DNA of 64,000 nucleotides from positions 31,365,111 through 31,429,110 of the forward strand of contig CM056592.1 of NCBI GenBank assembly GCA_029721435.1. The letters run 5' to 3'. The notes beneath the pieces are model-generated. The model searched no databases and had not been told where the DNA came from. It was given only the letters and a program-made list of their open reading frames with translations. This document shows, in pieces, positions 1 through 12,858 of the stretch. The position numbers and the translations under genes are program-made. Position 1 is the first letter of the stretch, and each line of letters begins with the position of its first letter. This DNA comes from Gymnothorax reevesii. Lineage: Eukaryota; Chordata; Actinopteri; Anguilliformes; Muraenidae.

Positions 1-250
1 ATGGCTAAATGATAGTTTTGGGGCTCAAGTTTGCCTCCTAGTTTTGTTCCTCCAGCCAGATGAGTCGGTGCTATTTGGCTTGACATTTTTTTCAAACATC
101 TAGTCGCTGCCTTGCTTGATAACTTGAAGGGTGGAGATGGCTGAAATTTTGAAAATTAATTCAGCGCACATTGCTGGCTGCCCCACAGCGATAAAACATT
201 CAGAACACAGTGCGTGTTTACTCTCACGCGCGATAAGTTACGGCACTGAA

Positions 251-410
251 GCCGCTTTCACACCAGACGCGAATCGAATTTTTCGCACTACAGATTAACT
301 TGCATTCAAAGTCAATGCCAAGACGTCTCGCGTGTATTCGCGTTTTTGCATTGACTTTGAATGTAATCTGTCGAGCGAAAAATTCATTTCGCGTCCGGTC
401 TGAAAGCAGC
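251..410. mobile_element. Palindromic foldback MITE
   Basis: The left arm (251-318) contains CTTTCACACCAGACGCGAAT and ends GCATTCAAAGTCAATGC. The right arm (348-410) begins GCATTGACTTTGAATG and ends in CTGAAAGC. The arms pair with scattered mismatches over about 60 bp around a 29-bp centre. Its type is unknown. It sits within locally duplicated sequence. Confidence 0.7.
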
Positions 411-414
411 TTAA

Positions 415-560
415 TGACCCGCAGTAAACCGCTTTGAAATGCGAGGTAAGTTACGGCAGAATGACAGGCAGTAAACTGCACTGAAATGCGCGGTAAGTTA
501 CGGCAGTAACGGCACTACAATGACCAGCAGTAAACCGCACTGAAATGTCTCGCGCTGCCC
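415..560 (+). repeat. Short tandem duplications (GCAGTAAACCGC...GGTAAGTTACGGCAG)
   Basis: Three related copies of GCAGTAAACYGC, a T/A-rich link, GAAATGCG and GGTAAGTTACGGCAG occur at about 420-560. A fourth partial copy lies at 232-249, left of the foldback. The array is imperfect and non-coding. Confidence 0.6.
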
Positions 561-3500
561 TCCCGTTGTAACGGTTTCCGCGCGTGCAGCTGCGACCCTG
601 AATGCGGTGTATTCAGATTCAGGCGCGGATAAATCTCCGCGCGACTCCTCCACAGTCGGTGGTCAGATGTCTTTGTAGCGATTGGGATCCTGGTCAGAGT
701 TTAAGAATGTGGGCCTTTGTGAAGCGCCCACTTTTTACGGCGCTGGAATTTATTTCGGTTGGGAAAGATAATGCTACTTGCAGTGCTAAATTCCTTCAGT
801 TGTGCTGCGCTGATGTTTTGTCGTTGCGGTGCAGCATTTAATCTGCATGTTATTGCGCGAGCTTCACTTGTAGGCCTATTACTGGACGTTCTATCAATTC
901 TTGGGGTTTTTTCCCCTCTTTTCTCTGATATTTGCTCTTAAAAGTTGAAAAAAAAGTGAAGGAAATATATCCGCCCACCCCCCTTTTTCAATCTTAAAGT
1001 CCAGTATGTATTCTAAAATGGGCATTTCTATCCTTTTTCTGGTTCCTAACCCAGTGTTCCCCAAATCACAGTCCTCCTGAGCCTCCATCCCTTTGACCTG
1101 CTAGTTTTCCGCGCCCTCTTTACCTAAGAGTCAAAAGTAAAGAAAGTCCAGCCAATCAGAGACCATATTTGTCCAATACTGGCCAGGAGGGAGAGGAAAG
1201 CGGGGTTGGATTTGGATCTGAAGGCCAGATTCAGCCCTATTATTCTAATCCCAATAACTGTTTAGAGTGGGGGGATGGGCGGAAGTGTTGCCAAAGTGAA
1301 TGAGTAAACAAGGCGATTTTTACCATTTCAATTGCATATAGCTGCATTAATAATCTAGAGAACGAACATTTTGGCGGGACATGCTAGAATGTTAGTTGGT
1401 AGATAAATGGGTCCGAGTTCTCAGTTTTGGGGTGTGCGTGACATTGGGCTTTCTAGCTGGTTTCTCAAAAAATGACTGATAGGAATTTTGAGACATTTTC
1501 AGTACTGGACATTTACTGAAGCAATTCTGATGAGCTACCATGATCAAGTCTACATAAGCAGTGCTAAAACTAGGATTTGCAAATATAGTTCCCATTCAGT
1601 TATGCTGCCCTGTTTTAACTGTAGGACCTTATCACATTAGATTTCCCCAATGGAATGTGAATGTAGGGTAGCTGCAGATGCTCTGAATCTCATGTAAGAC
1701 TGATTGTTCTCTGTTCGTTGTAGTGGAATAGAAACCGATGTCGTTGATCCCATGGAAGAATAGCATGTAAAACCGATGCTGTGAAGTGATGTGGAAGTCT
1801 TGCGCCTTGCTGGCCTTGAGTATTGTATGTTGACTTTCTTAAGACGTTTTTCTCCGCCCATTATTTTTCTGCAGAGTTCAGAATGGGTAGTGAGTCATTG
1901 TCCCATCATTACTCATTTAGTGTCCAGTGTTTTCTTTTTATTTAACTTCGAACAGTAATTATTATGGCATTTCAGAATCGCTGATTAAAAAATGCAAGCT
2001 GTTGCTGCAGCATTTAGGGTTTTTTGAGTTCAGCATCGATCAACAGTCAAATCATCTGGGGATTCCCTCACTTTCATTTCATTTACAGCTTATGAAATTA
2101 AAGTATTGCAGGCTTGGTGTATGAAGCCCTCGTTCCCTTTACGCTTTCCTGAGAAATTGGTAATACTCCGGTGTGCCAAGTGTAGAAAATTCCAGTACAA
2201 AATGAGTATGGAATGACAGTTTTGATATTGATTGTAAAATGAGGATAAATGTGTGGAAGATGCTATACTGTTGGTTATGGTGAAAGTCAGGATCAAGCCC
2301 TGTATCTAAGGTGGCTTGATTCATTGATCTGCTTTATGAGGATCCTCTATAGATCCATCAGTGAGGCCAAACAACAGTTTGCACAAACCCATCGACAGGT
2401 TAATTAGTATTTATTTATCAGCCTGGCGCTGGTGGAAAGAGAGCTTGGCTCATCCCTTTAAAACTTGCTGACGAGTCGTTCATCTCATTTTTTTTTCTGA
2501 AAGTGTGATGCCATCATAATTGGCTGAAATATTTGTCAGTCAGTACTGTAATGCTTTCGGACTCCGCTCTGTTGCTCGAACTTGTGCATTTCCACAGTTG
2601 CCTCCCTAAATAAGTGTCATTAAGCCACGTTTGGAAACATGTCTTTGCACTTCCTGCTGTAAATATTTGTGATGTTACCACTGGTTGAAAGTGCAAATAA
2701 TACTGATTTAAAGTGACAGGTTGAACTAGAATTTTCTGTGATTGTTCGCCTAAAGCTGCTAGAAGTAAGCCTAGTGTCTCAGGGCAGAAATGCACTTTCA
2801 CATTTTTACTGTTTGGATGTTCTTTATAGAAGTATTCCTCAGTTAAACAGAGTTTCAGATGTGATATTGTGAAACCATGAGAAAAACCCTCAGGGGTTTC
2901 GATGTAAACTAATTATGAAATTAGCAATTTCCTGAAGAGGTGTATTACATAACCTGGGGTACACAAGGTATCCTGTGCATCTCACTGATGTGACTGATTC
3001 CACAGCCCTGCTGTTCACTGCTTCCTGCCCTGTTCCCTGTTCAGGGTCAACAGAAGTGCTGTAACACTGGAGCACTAGAGCTGCTGGACATGCAGAGGAA
3101 GTGACATCACGTTTAACAGGAGTGTCATAAATTTGACATGGTACTGCAGCAGGAAGTGCTGACAAACGAGTGCTTCTGTTTCATGTAGTTCTCATGTCGC
3201 CCTCTGGATATGATACTGTGCTCAAACTCTTCAGAGTCACTTGCGGCAGCTCACTGTGAAGCACTCGTAATCACCTTGCCATGCCGCCTCAAACTCTTAT
3301 GTCACTCTGTAATTTTTTTGACATCATTTTATTGACTGGAGGTCTGGACAGCAACGAATAAATCTGTGCATCTGTTAGCCTTTCTGTTCGCATGTCTTTT
3401 TGGTGGCTGTGTTCCATTCAGATTATTCTCTCTCCACTCATCTTTGAGAGACGAGGTGTAGTTTGTGATGAGAAGGGTGACAGAAATGGTTTGTTTTGGA

Positions 3501-3871
3501 TGCCAGGTTGAGTCTTTGTGGTATCCATCTTAAAATAAATGCTGGTAATCAGTCCCTGCCACATTATATGGAGCACCGCATGGGCAGGGGTCAGCCACTG
3601 CTATGTGTGTACTGTATCAAACTTTTCTTTATGTGGTACCTTACTGAACCTCCATAACCGAAGTTAGAAATCCTCATATGGGTACTTCCTACCACCTATT
3701 TCTATGCAGACTCCACTGTGTAGAATATTTCTTTCTGGCTACACTGTTGATATTTTATTTTTATCCAGCTAACTCCTGTCCACTCTGGCAGGAAGTGTTG
3801 TGCTACATTATTGTTGAAGGCAGGTCACTGAGGGAAGGCCATGAGGTCTTGGCCCTATGAAGGCCAAGGCC

Positions 3872-3898
3872 GAACCCTAAACCCTAACCCCTAACCCT
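3872..3898 (+). repeat. Short telomere-like CCCTAA run
   Basis: About four tandem copies of CCCTAA/CCCTAAA. This is too short to be a telomere; it is an interstitial telomere-like microsatellite in an intron. Confidence 0.6.
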
Positions 3899-6599
3899 TC
3901 TGGTAGGTTCTTGTCCCGTACAGGCTGACACAGGAGGTCAGAATCCTCCTTTAGCTCTCACGCACTGGAAGGCAGTGGCTGCAGACTGCGAGGAGCCTGT
4001 CACCAGTTTTTGTCGCATGACCAGGAAAGCACAGAGCTGTATAATTAGGCCGCAAACAAATCCAGAGCTGTAGATGAGGGTGAAAGTGTGGGCAGGTGGT
4101 GTGCTGAATCATGGGTAAATTTAACTTATTATTCAGCCTTTGGCAGTGTCTCACTAAATCCTGTGAGTTGATGCTATGTTGAAATAAGAGTATATTTATA
4201 CTTGTGAGGTTCTAACCCCTCCAGTGTTCAAGAACTCCTTTACTTTAAAGTGGCAGTAGTGATAGACCCTCGCATTAAAGGTCCCCTGTCATGTCACCGG
4301 GTTGCGCTGCCAATTGGTCATTACGAGTCATTTCAAAATCTGTTCCTTTGTGACATCACACGAAGGGAAGTGACTGCTCAGAGGCATGAAGGACTGATCA
4401 AAGTATGCCGACCAATCAGGGCCTTCATTACTGCTGGTGGCGTTTCTCCCCCTTGCGATCTCACAAAGGATGAATTTGAAAATGACATGTAAGGGCTTAT
4501 TGGCTGTGCTCGTGATGTCATGATAGATGTCCTTTATAAAATCACATTCATTGCAAACTAACTTAATGATGTGATTTATGTGGTATGTGCAAGGGCTAAC
4601 TTAATGGCTGTGATTTTTGCGATGAACATGGAGAAGGTCTTGTGGAAACGGACCTGTCAGACTGTGGTAGGAGCCGATACTGTGAGTGTCTGTGGGCTGT
4701 ATAAAGTATGCGTTTCCTGTCAGAGAGTAATGTATAATATTCCCTCGCATCATTTCATGCATTCTGTTGTCCAACTTTTCCTCTGTAACAGGTGCTGAAT
4801 TGGGTGAAATGAGTGGGTTTGTGCTTTCAGGAGAGTCCAGGTGAAAAAGATGTGGTCCTGAGGTTTGGCGGGTTTGTGGTTGTATGGTGTGGGATTGTGC
4901 TCTGCCTGGTTTACTGTTCCTCTGTAAGAGTGCATCACAAAGTGCCTTTTGTAAGTGGTCATCAGTGTCGGAGTTGCACATTCCAGCCATGATTTGATCC
5001 TCTCTTTGTGGCTCTTTGTCTTAATATGTAGTTGAGGCAAAGATTTTTAAATTTAATTTTTTTTGTACATTACTGCATTTCTGTGCCGAGTTAATGCGCT
5101 TAATTACTGCAGCGTGCCCTTCAGGTTCAGCAGAGCTCATTGTGTCTCATCAAAAAAACCTGCTGCCAGAAAGTTCTAGAAAGAGGGCCTGTGTGCACTG
5201 GAACACTGTTGTAACAGGATGGCCTCGGTGAGAAATATCATCAAATTCAGTTGGCCTTTGTGGTCATTTTATTCTGGGATGTACAGCATTGTAAAAAATT
5301 AAATGCTGTTAATTAGAGTGTTTTTACACTTTTTCTGCTAAACTTTCAGTGACATTCATGATTGAGTGATAAAGAACGTTCCGGAGCCCCCTTCTGTTTG
5401 CCTGGAGCTCGTTCCCTCACAGGTGGATGAATTGGCAGAAGGTGGTAGCCATGGTAGCCGTGGCTGTTGTGGCCTTTGTGGGATGGCATCAGTGCATGGC
5501 GCTGGGCAGAGTCCAGCGGCCGGCGGGCATTGATTGTTGTGGGTAAGGGGATCTCCTGCGGTCCTCCAGACGGCAAGTGGGGTCGAATGACGCGGCTCCT
5601 AACTGCCGCGGAGGGAAACCACATCGACTCGTCTCGCTCACGGCAGTTTCACACAGTGTGGCCTGTGTGTGCACTGTGCATTGTTTAAAGCGAACTGTAA
5701 ATGCTGGACTCGGATCAGTTCATTATCATCCTGTGGCCCCACAGTCCATCTGTTACCCTGGCCTGCAAACAGCTGCTCATTTCAGTTCTGTGCAGGACGG
5801 GGTAGGCAGGGTTTCCGATGCTCAGGGGAGTCTGCGGACTTCACTCTTCACATGTGTCCTCGTTATAAGGTGTGCTGGGGTTTTCCGCTCGAGTTCAGCT
5901 GTGTTTTTATGGAAATTAGCTGCTTCAGACTAACTTCAGTTGCCGAGAGCACTCAGCACGGGTTCAAATATTGTTAGCTTGTTATTATTAACTAAAACAT
6001 CATTTAATTTAATCAGATTTTCCTCATTTCTGGCTCATACATATTGTATTTTAATAGTCCATGAACTCACTGGCTCTTATGCCTTTGGTTTCGGCTCTAG
6101 AACATGTTAAATTTTATGAAATGTGACTGGGAGACTCATTTAGTCATTCTCTTTCCTCATATCTTGAACAATTCATTTTATTGTCCTTAAAAACTGTGAG
6201 GGAACTGAACGCTGCTTACATATGCTGTGAACTGCCGCACGTCATGTTTACTGACTGTGGAAAAAAATGTACTGTGGGTCGTCTCATGGTTGTCTGATGT
6301 GATGCTGGGCCCTGCTCTTCATGTTATCCAAAGGGCTGATGTAATCCTTCAGTGGAGGTGAAATATTTCACTCCTCTACTAGTTAGACTTGTCTCTGGTT
6401 TTCCATTTTAAAATTTTCTCCTGAGCATATACAACGTAGATTGTGTCATCTGTGTGTATTTTTGAACAGTTTAATAATGGTTTCCAGTCGTCCCCTGGCA
6501 AACCGAATGTAAACTGAGGTGTTACTCGTGTTTCCTGCTCACTCCCTGGTCGATGGTCTGTTCGGGACAGTAATCGGCAGAGCCACAGGCTGCCAATGC

Positions 6600-7315
6600 G
6601 AGGCTTTGGCTCTGAGTGTGGAGCGCTCAGGGGTCACCCCGCAGGACACGGGGTCACTCGCTGAGACTGGTGCTGCTGAGTGTGGAGGACACACGGGCTG
6701 CTGTGTGGGACTCTGGGTCACGTGCTGTGACCGGTGCTGCTGAGTGTGGAGCGCTCAAGGGTCACCCCGCAGGACACGGGGTCACTCGCTGAGACTGGTG
6801 CTGCTGAGTGTGGAGGACACATGGGCTGCTGTGTGGGACTCTGGGTCACTTGCTGTGACCGGTGCTGCTGAGTGTGGAGCGCTCGAGGGTCACCCCGCAG
6901 GACACCGGGTCACTCGCTGAGACTGGTGCTGCTGAGTGTGGAGCGCTCAGGGGTCACCCCGCAGGACACCGGGTCACTCGCTGAGACTGGTGCTGCTGAG
7001 TGTGGAGCGCTCGAGGGTCACCCTGCAGGACAGCGGGTCACTCGCTGAGACTGGTGCTGCTGAGTGTGGAGGACTCGCGGGCTGCTGTGTGGGACACTCG
7101 GTCACTTGCTGTGACCGGTGCTGCTGAGTGTGGAGCGCTCGAGGGTCGCCCCGCAGGACACCGGGTCACTCACTGAGACTGGTGCTGCTGTGTGGGACTC
7201 TGGGTCACTTGCTGTGACCAGTGCTGCTGAGTGTGGAGCGCTCGCAGGTCGCGCTGCGGGATACTGGGTCACTCGCTGTGACCGGTGCTGCTGAGTGTGC
7301 GGTCGGTCAGCGCTG
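6600..7315 (+). repeat. Imperfect 64-bp minisatellite
   Basis: About ten copies of a unit built from GGTGCTGCTGAGTGTGGAGC, GCTCGAGGGTCACCCCGCAG and GACACCGGGTCACTCGCTGA. The basic spacing is 64 bp, with longer variants carrying CGGGCTGCTGTGTGGGACTC. It is GC-rich and non-coding; both strands show chance ORFs. Confidence 0.85.
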
Positions 7316-7675
7316 TACAGTCCAGGCACCAGACTCCGCATGAGTCTCCTGTCTTGTCTCCTCCTGGCTGGAGAGGAGCAGCCCCTGGGTTTGGGGGCGG
7401 GGCTACAGTCTGAGGTGCTCTCGTCCTGTTTACACGTGTCGTGCTGAAAGGCTGCGGAGTGTTACTATGGTGAGGGGTGGGGTGTTGGTGGGAGAGTTGA
7501 AAATGATACTGTCAGTCCATAATAACACACCGCCTTCCTAGATGATTCACTCACTACCTCCCGCATGTCAGGTGGTCCCTCATAGTCCTATTCCAGTTGA
7601 GACAGCGGTCATGATGGTGTCGTGCCTTTGTGGAGGATGAGGGGCGGTGTGAGATTGCTCCAGTGACCTCCTTAA

Positions 7676-8319
7676 GGGGTGATCTGGGGTTAAATGGGCA
7701 AAATTAGATTATTTTTGGAAAAATATTCTATAATAACCCTCCTTTTAATGATCACTAATTGCTACAAGGATCAAAAACTGAACTCAACTTTTCAATGCGA
7801 TTTAATTCCTTTTCCGTTGATTTCCTAAGGTATTTATCCATGTTGCTCATGTTTGTGGCAGCCATAACTTCTTTATTTATCATTGAAAATCAATGAACTT
7901 TGGGCTGCAGATACTTTACTTCATTAGAAATTCAATGACATGGGGAAAGTTTGCCTATCTGTTACATACTTTGAATATTTTGAGTGTTCGTCAGATTCTG
8001 TGCAAAATAATTTCAAAATTTGAGTAAAATGCCCCAAAATCACTAAACTGATAATTTGGGCAAAGAATGGCTATGTCATTGCATTTTGGATAAGCATAAT
8101 GGTTTTTAAATAATGAAAGAAAAACTGAATTCTATCATAGAGTTAAAGAGGAATAGGTGCCAGAAGTTTTCTTCATATTTAATAAACCTGCTTGGTTACC
8201 ATGGCAACCGCATAAACAGAAAAATGCCAACTTTTACCTTTTTTGGTGGTTATTGCGCATACCTCTGTAGATCGGAGTTGTTTCCTGGTGTCATTTTTCA
8301 TTGAACCCCAGATCACCTC
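7676..8319. mobile_element. TTAA-flanked MITE, piggyBac-like
   Basis: The left end GGGGTGATCTGGGGTT and right end AACCCCAGATCACCTC are inverted with one mismatch. Both are bordered by TTAA (7672-7675 and 8320-8323). The length is 644 bp, the interior is AT-rich and there is no transposase. The TTAA duplication fits piggyBac. Confidence 0.88.
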
Positions 8320-8463
8320 TTAAGAACACTTCTCTGCCAGGAGCCGTCGCTTCATTTGCTCAGCTGGAGTTTAAGGCAAACAGCCTTTCTTTGCAGATCA
8401 TTGTAATTTCTGATTTCATTTGCGTTACTCCAAAGAGCTGTGCCCAAGTGAACTTTGGAAATT

Positions 8464-8539
8464 GTGTGTCTGTGTCTGTGTCTGTGTCTGTGTCTGTGTC
8501 TGTGTCTGTGTCTGTGTCTGTGTCTGTGTCTGTGTGTGA
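8464..8539 (+). repeat. (GTGTCT)n hexanucleotide microsatellite
   Basis: Twelve or so uninterrupted GTGTCT copies. ORFs reading Ser-Val or His-Arg repeats here are composition artefacts. Confidence 0.95.
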
Positions 8540-8993
8540 TTTTAATGTCTGCACGCAAAGTTCCGACTCTGGGTCTTTGCTGTTTACTTTGGACAGTTAC
8601 TTTGATTCTGGACTTTTTTTATTTTTGAAAGGCCTTAGATTTGTCACCTTTATTAACCCTTTTTTGCCCTGTTCTCTTTTTGGGTGTTGTGTCGTTTTGG
8701 TTAATTTGATTTGGTAGGGCTGTTCAACAAGTATTTAAGAGCTGGTACAAGTTTAGGGTTTCAATTTGTGACACCAAATGAAGTGTGCTGCAGTTTGTAT
8801 TGACTTAAGTTGTGTGTTATGAAGTGTGCAATACACTGAAAGCATTTATTAGTGTTTACATGCCTGCATGAGGCCAGTGCCGTGGCACGGAGTTATGGAA
8901 AGGAATGGACTGGCAGCACAGTGGATTCAGGGAGTTGCATGTTGAGCATATGGAGTTATTCCTGTGTTTGTCAGAATCTGATTGGTTTCTGTT

Positions 8994-9190
8994 AGGGCTG
9001 CACAATAAATCAAAATGTAACTCCTACAGTGCTGAAATTTATATTTTTTAAAAATGATCTTGTGCTTTGGAAAACCTATCATTTTGCGACTTATTTAAAA
9101 GAGCTCCCCTGTGGAGAGTCGCTACATGATAGGTTTTAAGCAGCTTTGATTTTGATATCTTGCATCAGAGTAACAATGGCTGAATTCAGT
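8994..9190 (+). repeat. Dispersed repeat containing a hairpin, copy 1
   Basis: It begins near AGGGCTGCACAATAAATC. It includes AAAACCTATCATTTTGCGAC (9070-9089) and the inverted GTCGCTACATGATAGGTTTT (9118-9137), which form a 20-bp stem around GAGCTCCCCTG. A diverged copy in the opposite orientation lies at 19060-19235. Confidence 0.65.
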
Positions 9191-11170
9191 GCTCTATAAA
9201 TCTTGAAAATGCTTGTAGTTGACTTCATGCATTAATCTTTGATTTAAACCCATCACTGACGCATCATTCAGTTTATTTGCGTGTCACTTTTTTTCTCTGT
9301 ATCGTGCTGCTCCAGTTTCAGGGCACTGCGAGCATTTTCCTGACATTCTGCCTCAATCATCCACCGCTGCTGTGCAGACTTTTTCAACACTGAGCAGATT
9401 GATCACTAACAGATTCCAGCACAAACCTGTGTGGGTCTCTGTCCCATAAGGACCAAGCATGACATAATCCCGTCTCCGGGCCTGTGCACAGGAAGTGGGT
9501 GGTGATGGGAGTTTTCTGGAATGTAAGCGCTTCCTGTGTTCCTCCGTCCCGTCAGGATGTTCATAGAAAACCTGTCTCTCTCTGCCTGACGTCACTTGAC
9601 CGTTGGACTGTGAGTGACTCCCGTTACTCTCCCGTCCTCCTTTCTCCACGCCCTGGAGTCGCCCGGCTGACTCGCTCCTGTCGAGGGGGCCACTGCTCTT
9701 GGGTGCCCTATTCTGTAGATGTTTCTGTCTAATCAGTGCGGAGTGTGTGATCTCCTGGCTATTTCTAGTTTGTGTATCTACAGCAATCGCCCTTTCTTTG
9801 CGTCAGGAGGCTTGCTGCTGTGCAAGTACTGCTTCAGTCTTTGAAGCTTTGGAGTCGAGCCGGTTATAATCCCGGGTCCTATGGTCCAGAGAGCCACTCA
9901 TAGGACACCTCCCTCTGGTGATGGGATTCTGCTGGATACGGTCACATCCGAGTTCCCGGCTCACGTGACTCGCATTGTGTGATATGACCAGTACAAGCAG
10001 TGTGTTTCTCAGTCAGTAACTGCAGTGTGAATTGGGCGAGTCGAAGCTGCGGAGGAGACCGGCTGTGACCGCATGTGTGTCTGTAGTTGATGATCATGAA
10101 TGTGCCTCCGCAGCTTTGCAGTGCTGTAAGAAAGCGTTCATCTCTTTCCCCATTTCTACTTTTTTTTTTTTTTTTTTTTACTGAAATGTTTCTGAGCATC
10201 AAACTGATTTTAATCTTCCACAGAAATGAACTGAGTAAATGCAAAATGCTGGTTTTAAATTATTTCAGTTATTGAAGGCAGTGGGCTATCTGACCTACCT
10301 GGGCCGATGTGAAGATGATTGCCCCCTCAGTTACTAAATCAACCAGGTGCTCACAAGTTGTAATAAATAACTGGGTTCAGTAATTCTCAACGTGCTCGGG
10401 GATGATTACGGCCAGCCCTGCTGAATCCAAACTTCACTTAAAGGTCTTCTGCTACCAAATTCCAAGTCAAACTTATTTTTTGTAAATTTTATTTCTGAAT
10501 TCGAATATGACCATGTTTTTGCCTAAAATTATTCTATAATGCAGAAATCTAAACAAAACGACTGTTTGGGAACACCCCTAGAAATTCGAATTTTTTTCAC
10601 AACTGTTCGGCAGTTTGGGTTTGACGTATACTCGGGAACACTCAGCCCTGCCCCCAACCCGGCATTCATAGATCCTGCATACAATCCTGACCTATACCCA
10701 GCGCGCTTCCTTTCAAATTGACCAACATTGTTCGCAAAAAGAATGCCAGTATACTGTTATGTTGTATGACTAATACGAACAATCAGAAGAAGAGAATATT
10801 TCAGGTGCCTAATGTATGCGATTTATAGCTATTTATTATTGCAAGGCAGTCACTCAGTCGTGAGATATGAAGGTGTGCACATCGCTGGTTTTCATATTAG
10901 CTGTAGGTTTAGCGTAGCGGAGTTTCCATTTCCCTGTCTTAATGTGTATCTTAAAGTTACGCATCAAAAAAAGTAGCCGAATGGAGAGGCCATTATTTGA
11001 AAATAAATCCTCTTTTTTTTTTTTTTTTTTTGCAAATCAAAGACTTTTTACATTCGCTTGAGGTGAATTCTTACTTATGTGAAACAGACTTGATGCGCAT
11101 ACTCTGAAATGGAAACACATTTTTCTAATTGACACTGATGAGGGTGAGAGTTGGCTCAGATAAAGAGCAT

Positions 11171-11217
11171 GCACATGGCTACTTAATGCACTTTATTCTG
11201 CATAAGTAGCCATGTGC
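11171..11217. other. Strong hairpin, 19-bp stem
   Basis: GCACATGGCTACTTAATGCA pairs with TGCATAAGTAGCCATGTGC with one bulged base and an 8-nt loop. No known RNA was recognised. Confidence 0.7.
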
Positions 11218-11308
11218 TTTCTCAGACTGTCCATATTCAACTTCTGCATATACTCCACTTAGCGGTAACGTGCCTTTTTTGATATTATCCAAGATCAGTA
11301 GCACGATA

Positions 11309-11380
11309 AAGGGGTCCAGTCTTGAACAGTAGGCAATGCCAGACTGTTTTCATTGCCTACTGTTCAAGACTGCACCCCTT
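11309..11380. other. Near-perfect 30-bp hairpin
   Basis: The left arm is 11309-11338, the right arm 11351-11380 and the loop 12 nt. Twenty-nine of 30 positions pair, including CAGTCTTGAACAGTAGGCAA. Its size resembles a microRNA precursor or a very young foldback. I do not recognise a known microRNA. Confidence 0.75.
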
Positions 11381-12590
11381 ATTTAAATTTAAAAAATAAA
11401 GGTGATGTGCTTGTATATTAAAAGCGCTGTAGAGCCCGCTGTCGAAGTCTGTGTCCTGGAAGTGGTCACTGCATGCCATGCCACTTGGCTCGAGTTAGTC
11501 TCACTTTCGTGGCCCAAAGTTGTCTTCGAGCCTTATCCTTAGGGAAAGTGTGTTGGCTTACTGCGTCATTGGTTGTTTTTCTACAACCCCCCAAGATGCA
11601 CTGACCTGGCATTCCTGAGTGTCTCGGGTGCATGTGATCATGCATACTCTGTTTTTTTCCCAATTTTTGGAGGCTGGCTGTAAGAATTGGCAAAGTGGCT
11701 AAAATGGTAATTCGTGAAAAAGTTTTTTTTTTTTTTTGTCGAAACGCTGTTCGCAGAACTAATGTTAAAATGTTTATCAAAGCAGTCCCTAGAACATGTA
11801 TCAAATTTAAATTTTCGGTGGCAGAAGACCTCTAAAGAGAACCTGCCTGGCAGTGTGAAGTAGTGGAAAAGCAGCACATGATGCTGCGTTATGAAGAAAT
11901 TTCAAGGTAGGCGGGCAGGGAGGAGCTTGTAACTATACTTGGGAGTAACAACTCTTTTTTTTTTTTTTTTTTTTTTTTATTTATTTATTTATTTTTTTTT
12001 TAAATGACATTTGGGTATGTAAGACAAAAAAACAATTTTGGATGGTCCTCACAGAGGGTTACGGAGTATTGCGGCTAATTGGTTTAAATTAGGGTTTACA
12101 GTTAGGGTTTGGTTAATGTTGGGGTCAAGCCCCCTTCCAACCAGTGGCGTCCAACCCCCTTCCAACCCCCCACCTTCCCCATTGTGAACAAAATAAATGC
12201 TAAATACATTTTTTTTGTGAGTGCCCCCTCATAAAACTGTTGTGCGCCCCTTGTTTTTTTTTTTTTTTTTTTGCTAAGGAACGCGGTAAATGTTTTGTGC
12301 CATTCATCCCCTCGATCATTTAGCCGGATTCTCAGCAAATTTGCGGACAGTTTTTGGCATGGCGCTTATCGCGGCATTTTTATAATGACGCGGAAAAACT
12401 TAAGCGTGTCGCAGGCCACCCTGCAGATTATAGTTTCGCATCAGAAGGGCTTTACAGATTTGGTACAAATCAATGCAGTATCCTCACAAGTATAGCTATA
12501 CTAACATGAGTATTCGGGTATGTCATTTTGCTCAGATTCTCGATTATGTGCCACCTTATCTCTTCTGCTCATCTGTTATTTCATCACTCC

Positions 12591-12858
12591 CCTGCGTGGC
12601 ACACCCTTCAGGAAAATCCTCCCCTACTATCCCCTGCGTGGCACACCCTTCAGGAAAATCCTCCCCTACTATCCTCTGTGTGGCACACCCTTCAGGGAAC
12701 TCCTCCCCTACTATCCCTTGTGGGGCGCACCCATCAGGGAGCTCCTCCCCTACTATCCCCTGTGTGGCACAACCTTCAGGGAACTCCTCCCCTACTATCC
12801 TCTGTGGAGCACACCTGTCAGGGAACCCCTCCCCTACTATCCCTTGTGTGACTGACCC
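12591..12858 (+). repeat. 42-bp minisatellite
   Basis: Six full units and a partial one of CCTGCGTGGCACACCCTTCA, GGAAAATCCTCCCCTACTAT and CC. The period is a multiple of three, so several frames on both strands stay open with 14-residue repeats. No start context, splice pattern or conserved domain supports coding. Confidence 0.9.

Noticed and set aside
3872..3898. Telomere end
   Set aside because: Only about four CCCTAA copies, inside an intron-like region far from any terminus.
5346..5977. Cluster of overlapping ORFs of about 60-118 residues on both strands
   Set aside because: Overlapping in many frames, with no conserved motif or splice pattern I recognise. The GC content of this stretch explains the open frames.
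8301..8717. 138-residue ORF with Ser-Val repeats, and minus-strand His-Arg and Asp-Thr repeats
   Set aside because: Translation of the GTGTCT microsatellite and AT-rich flank.
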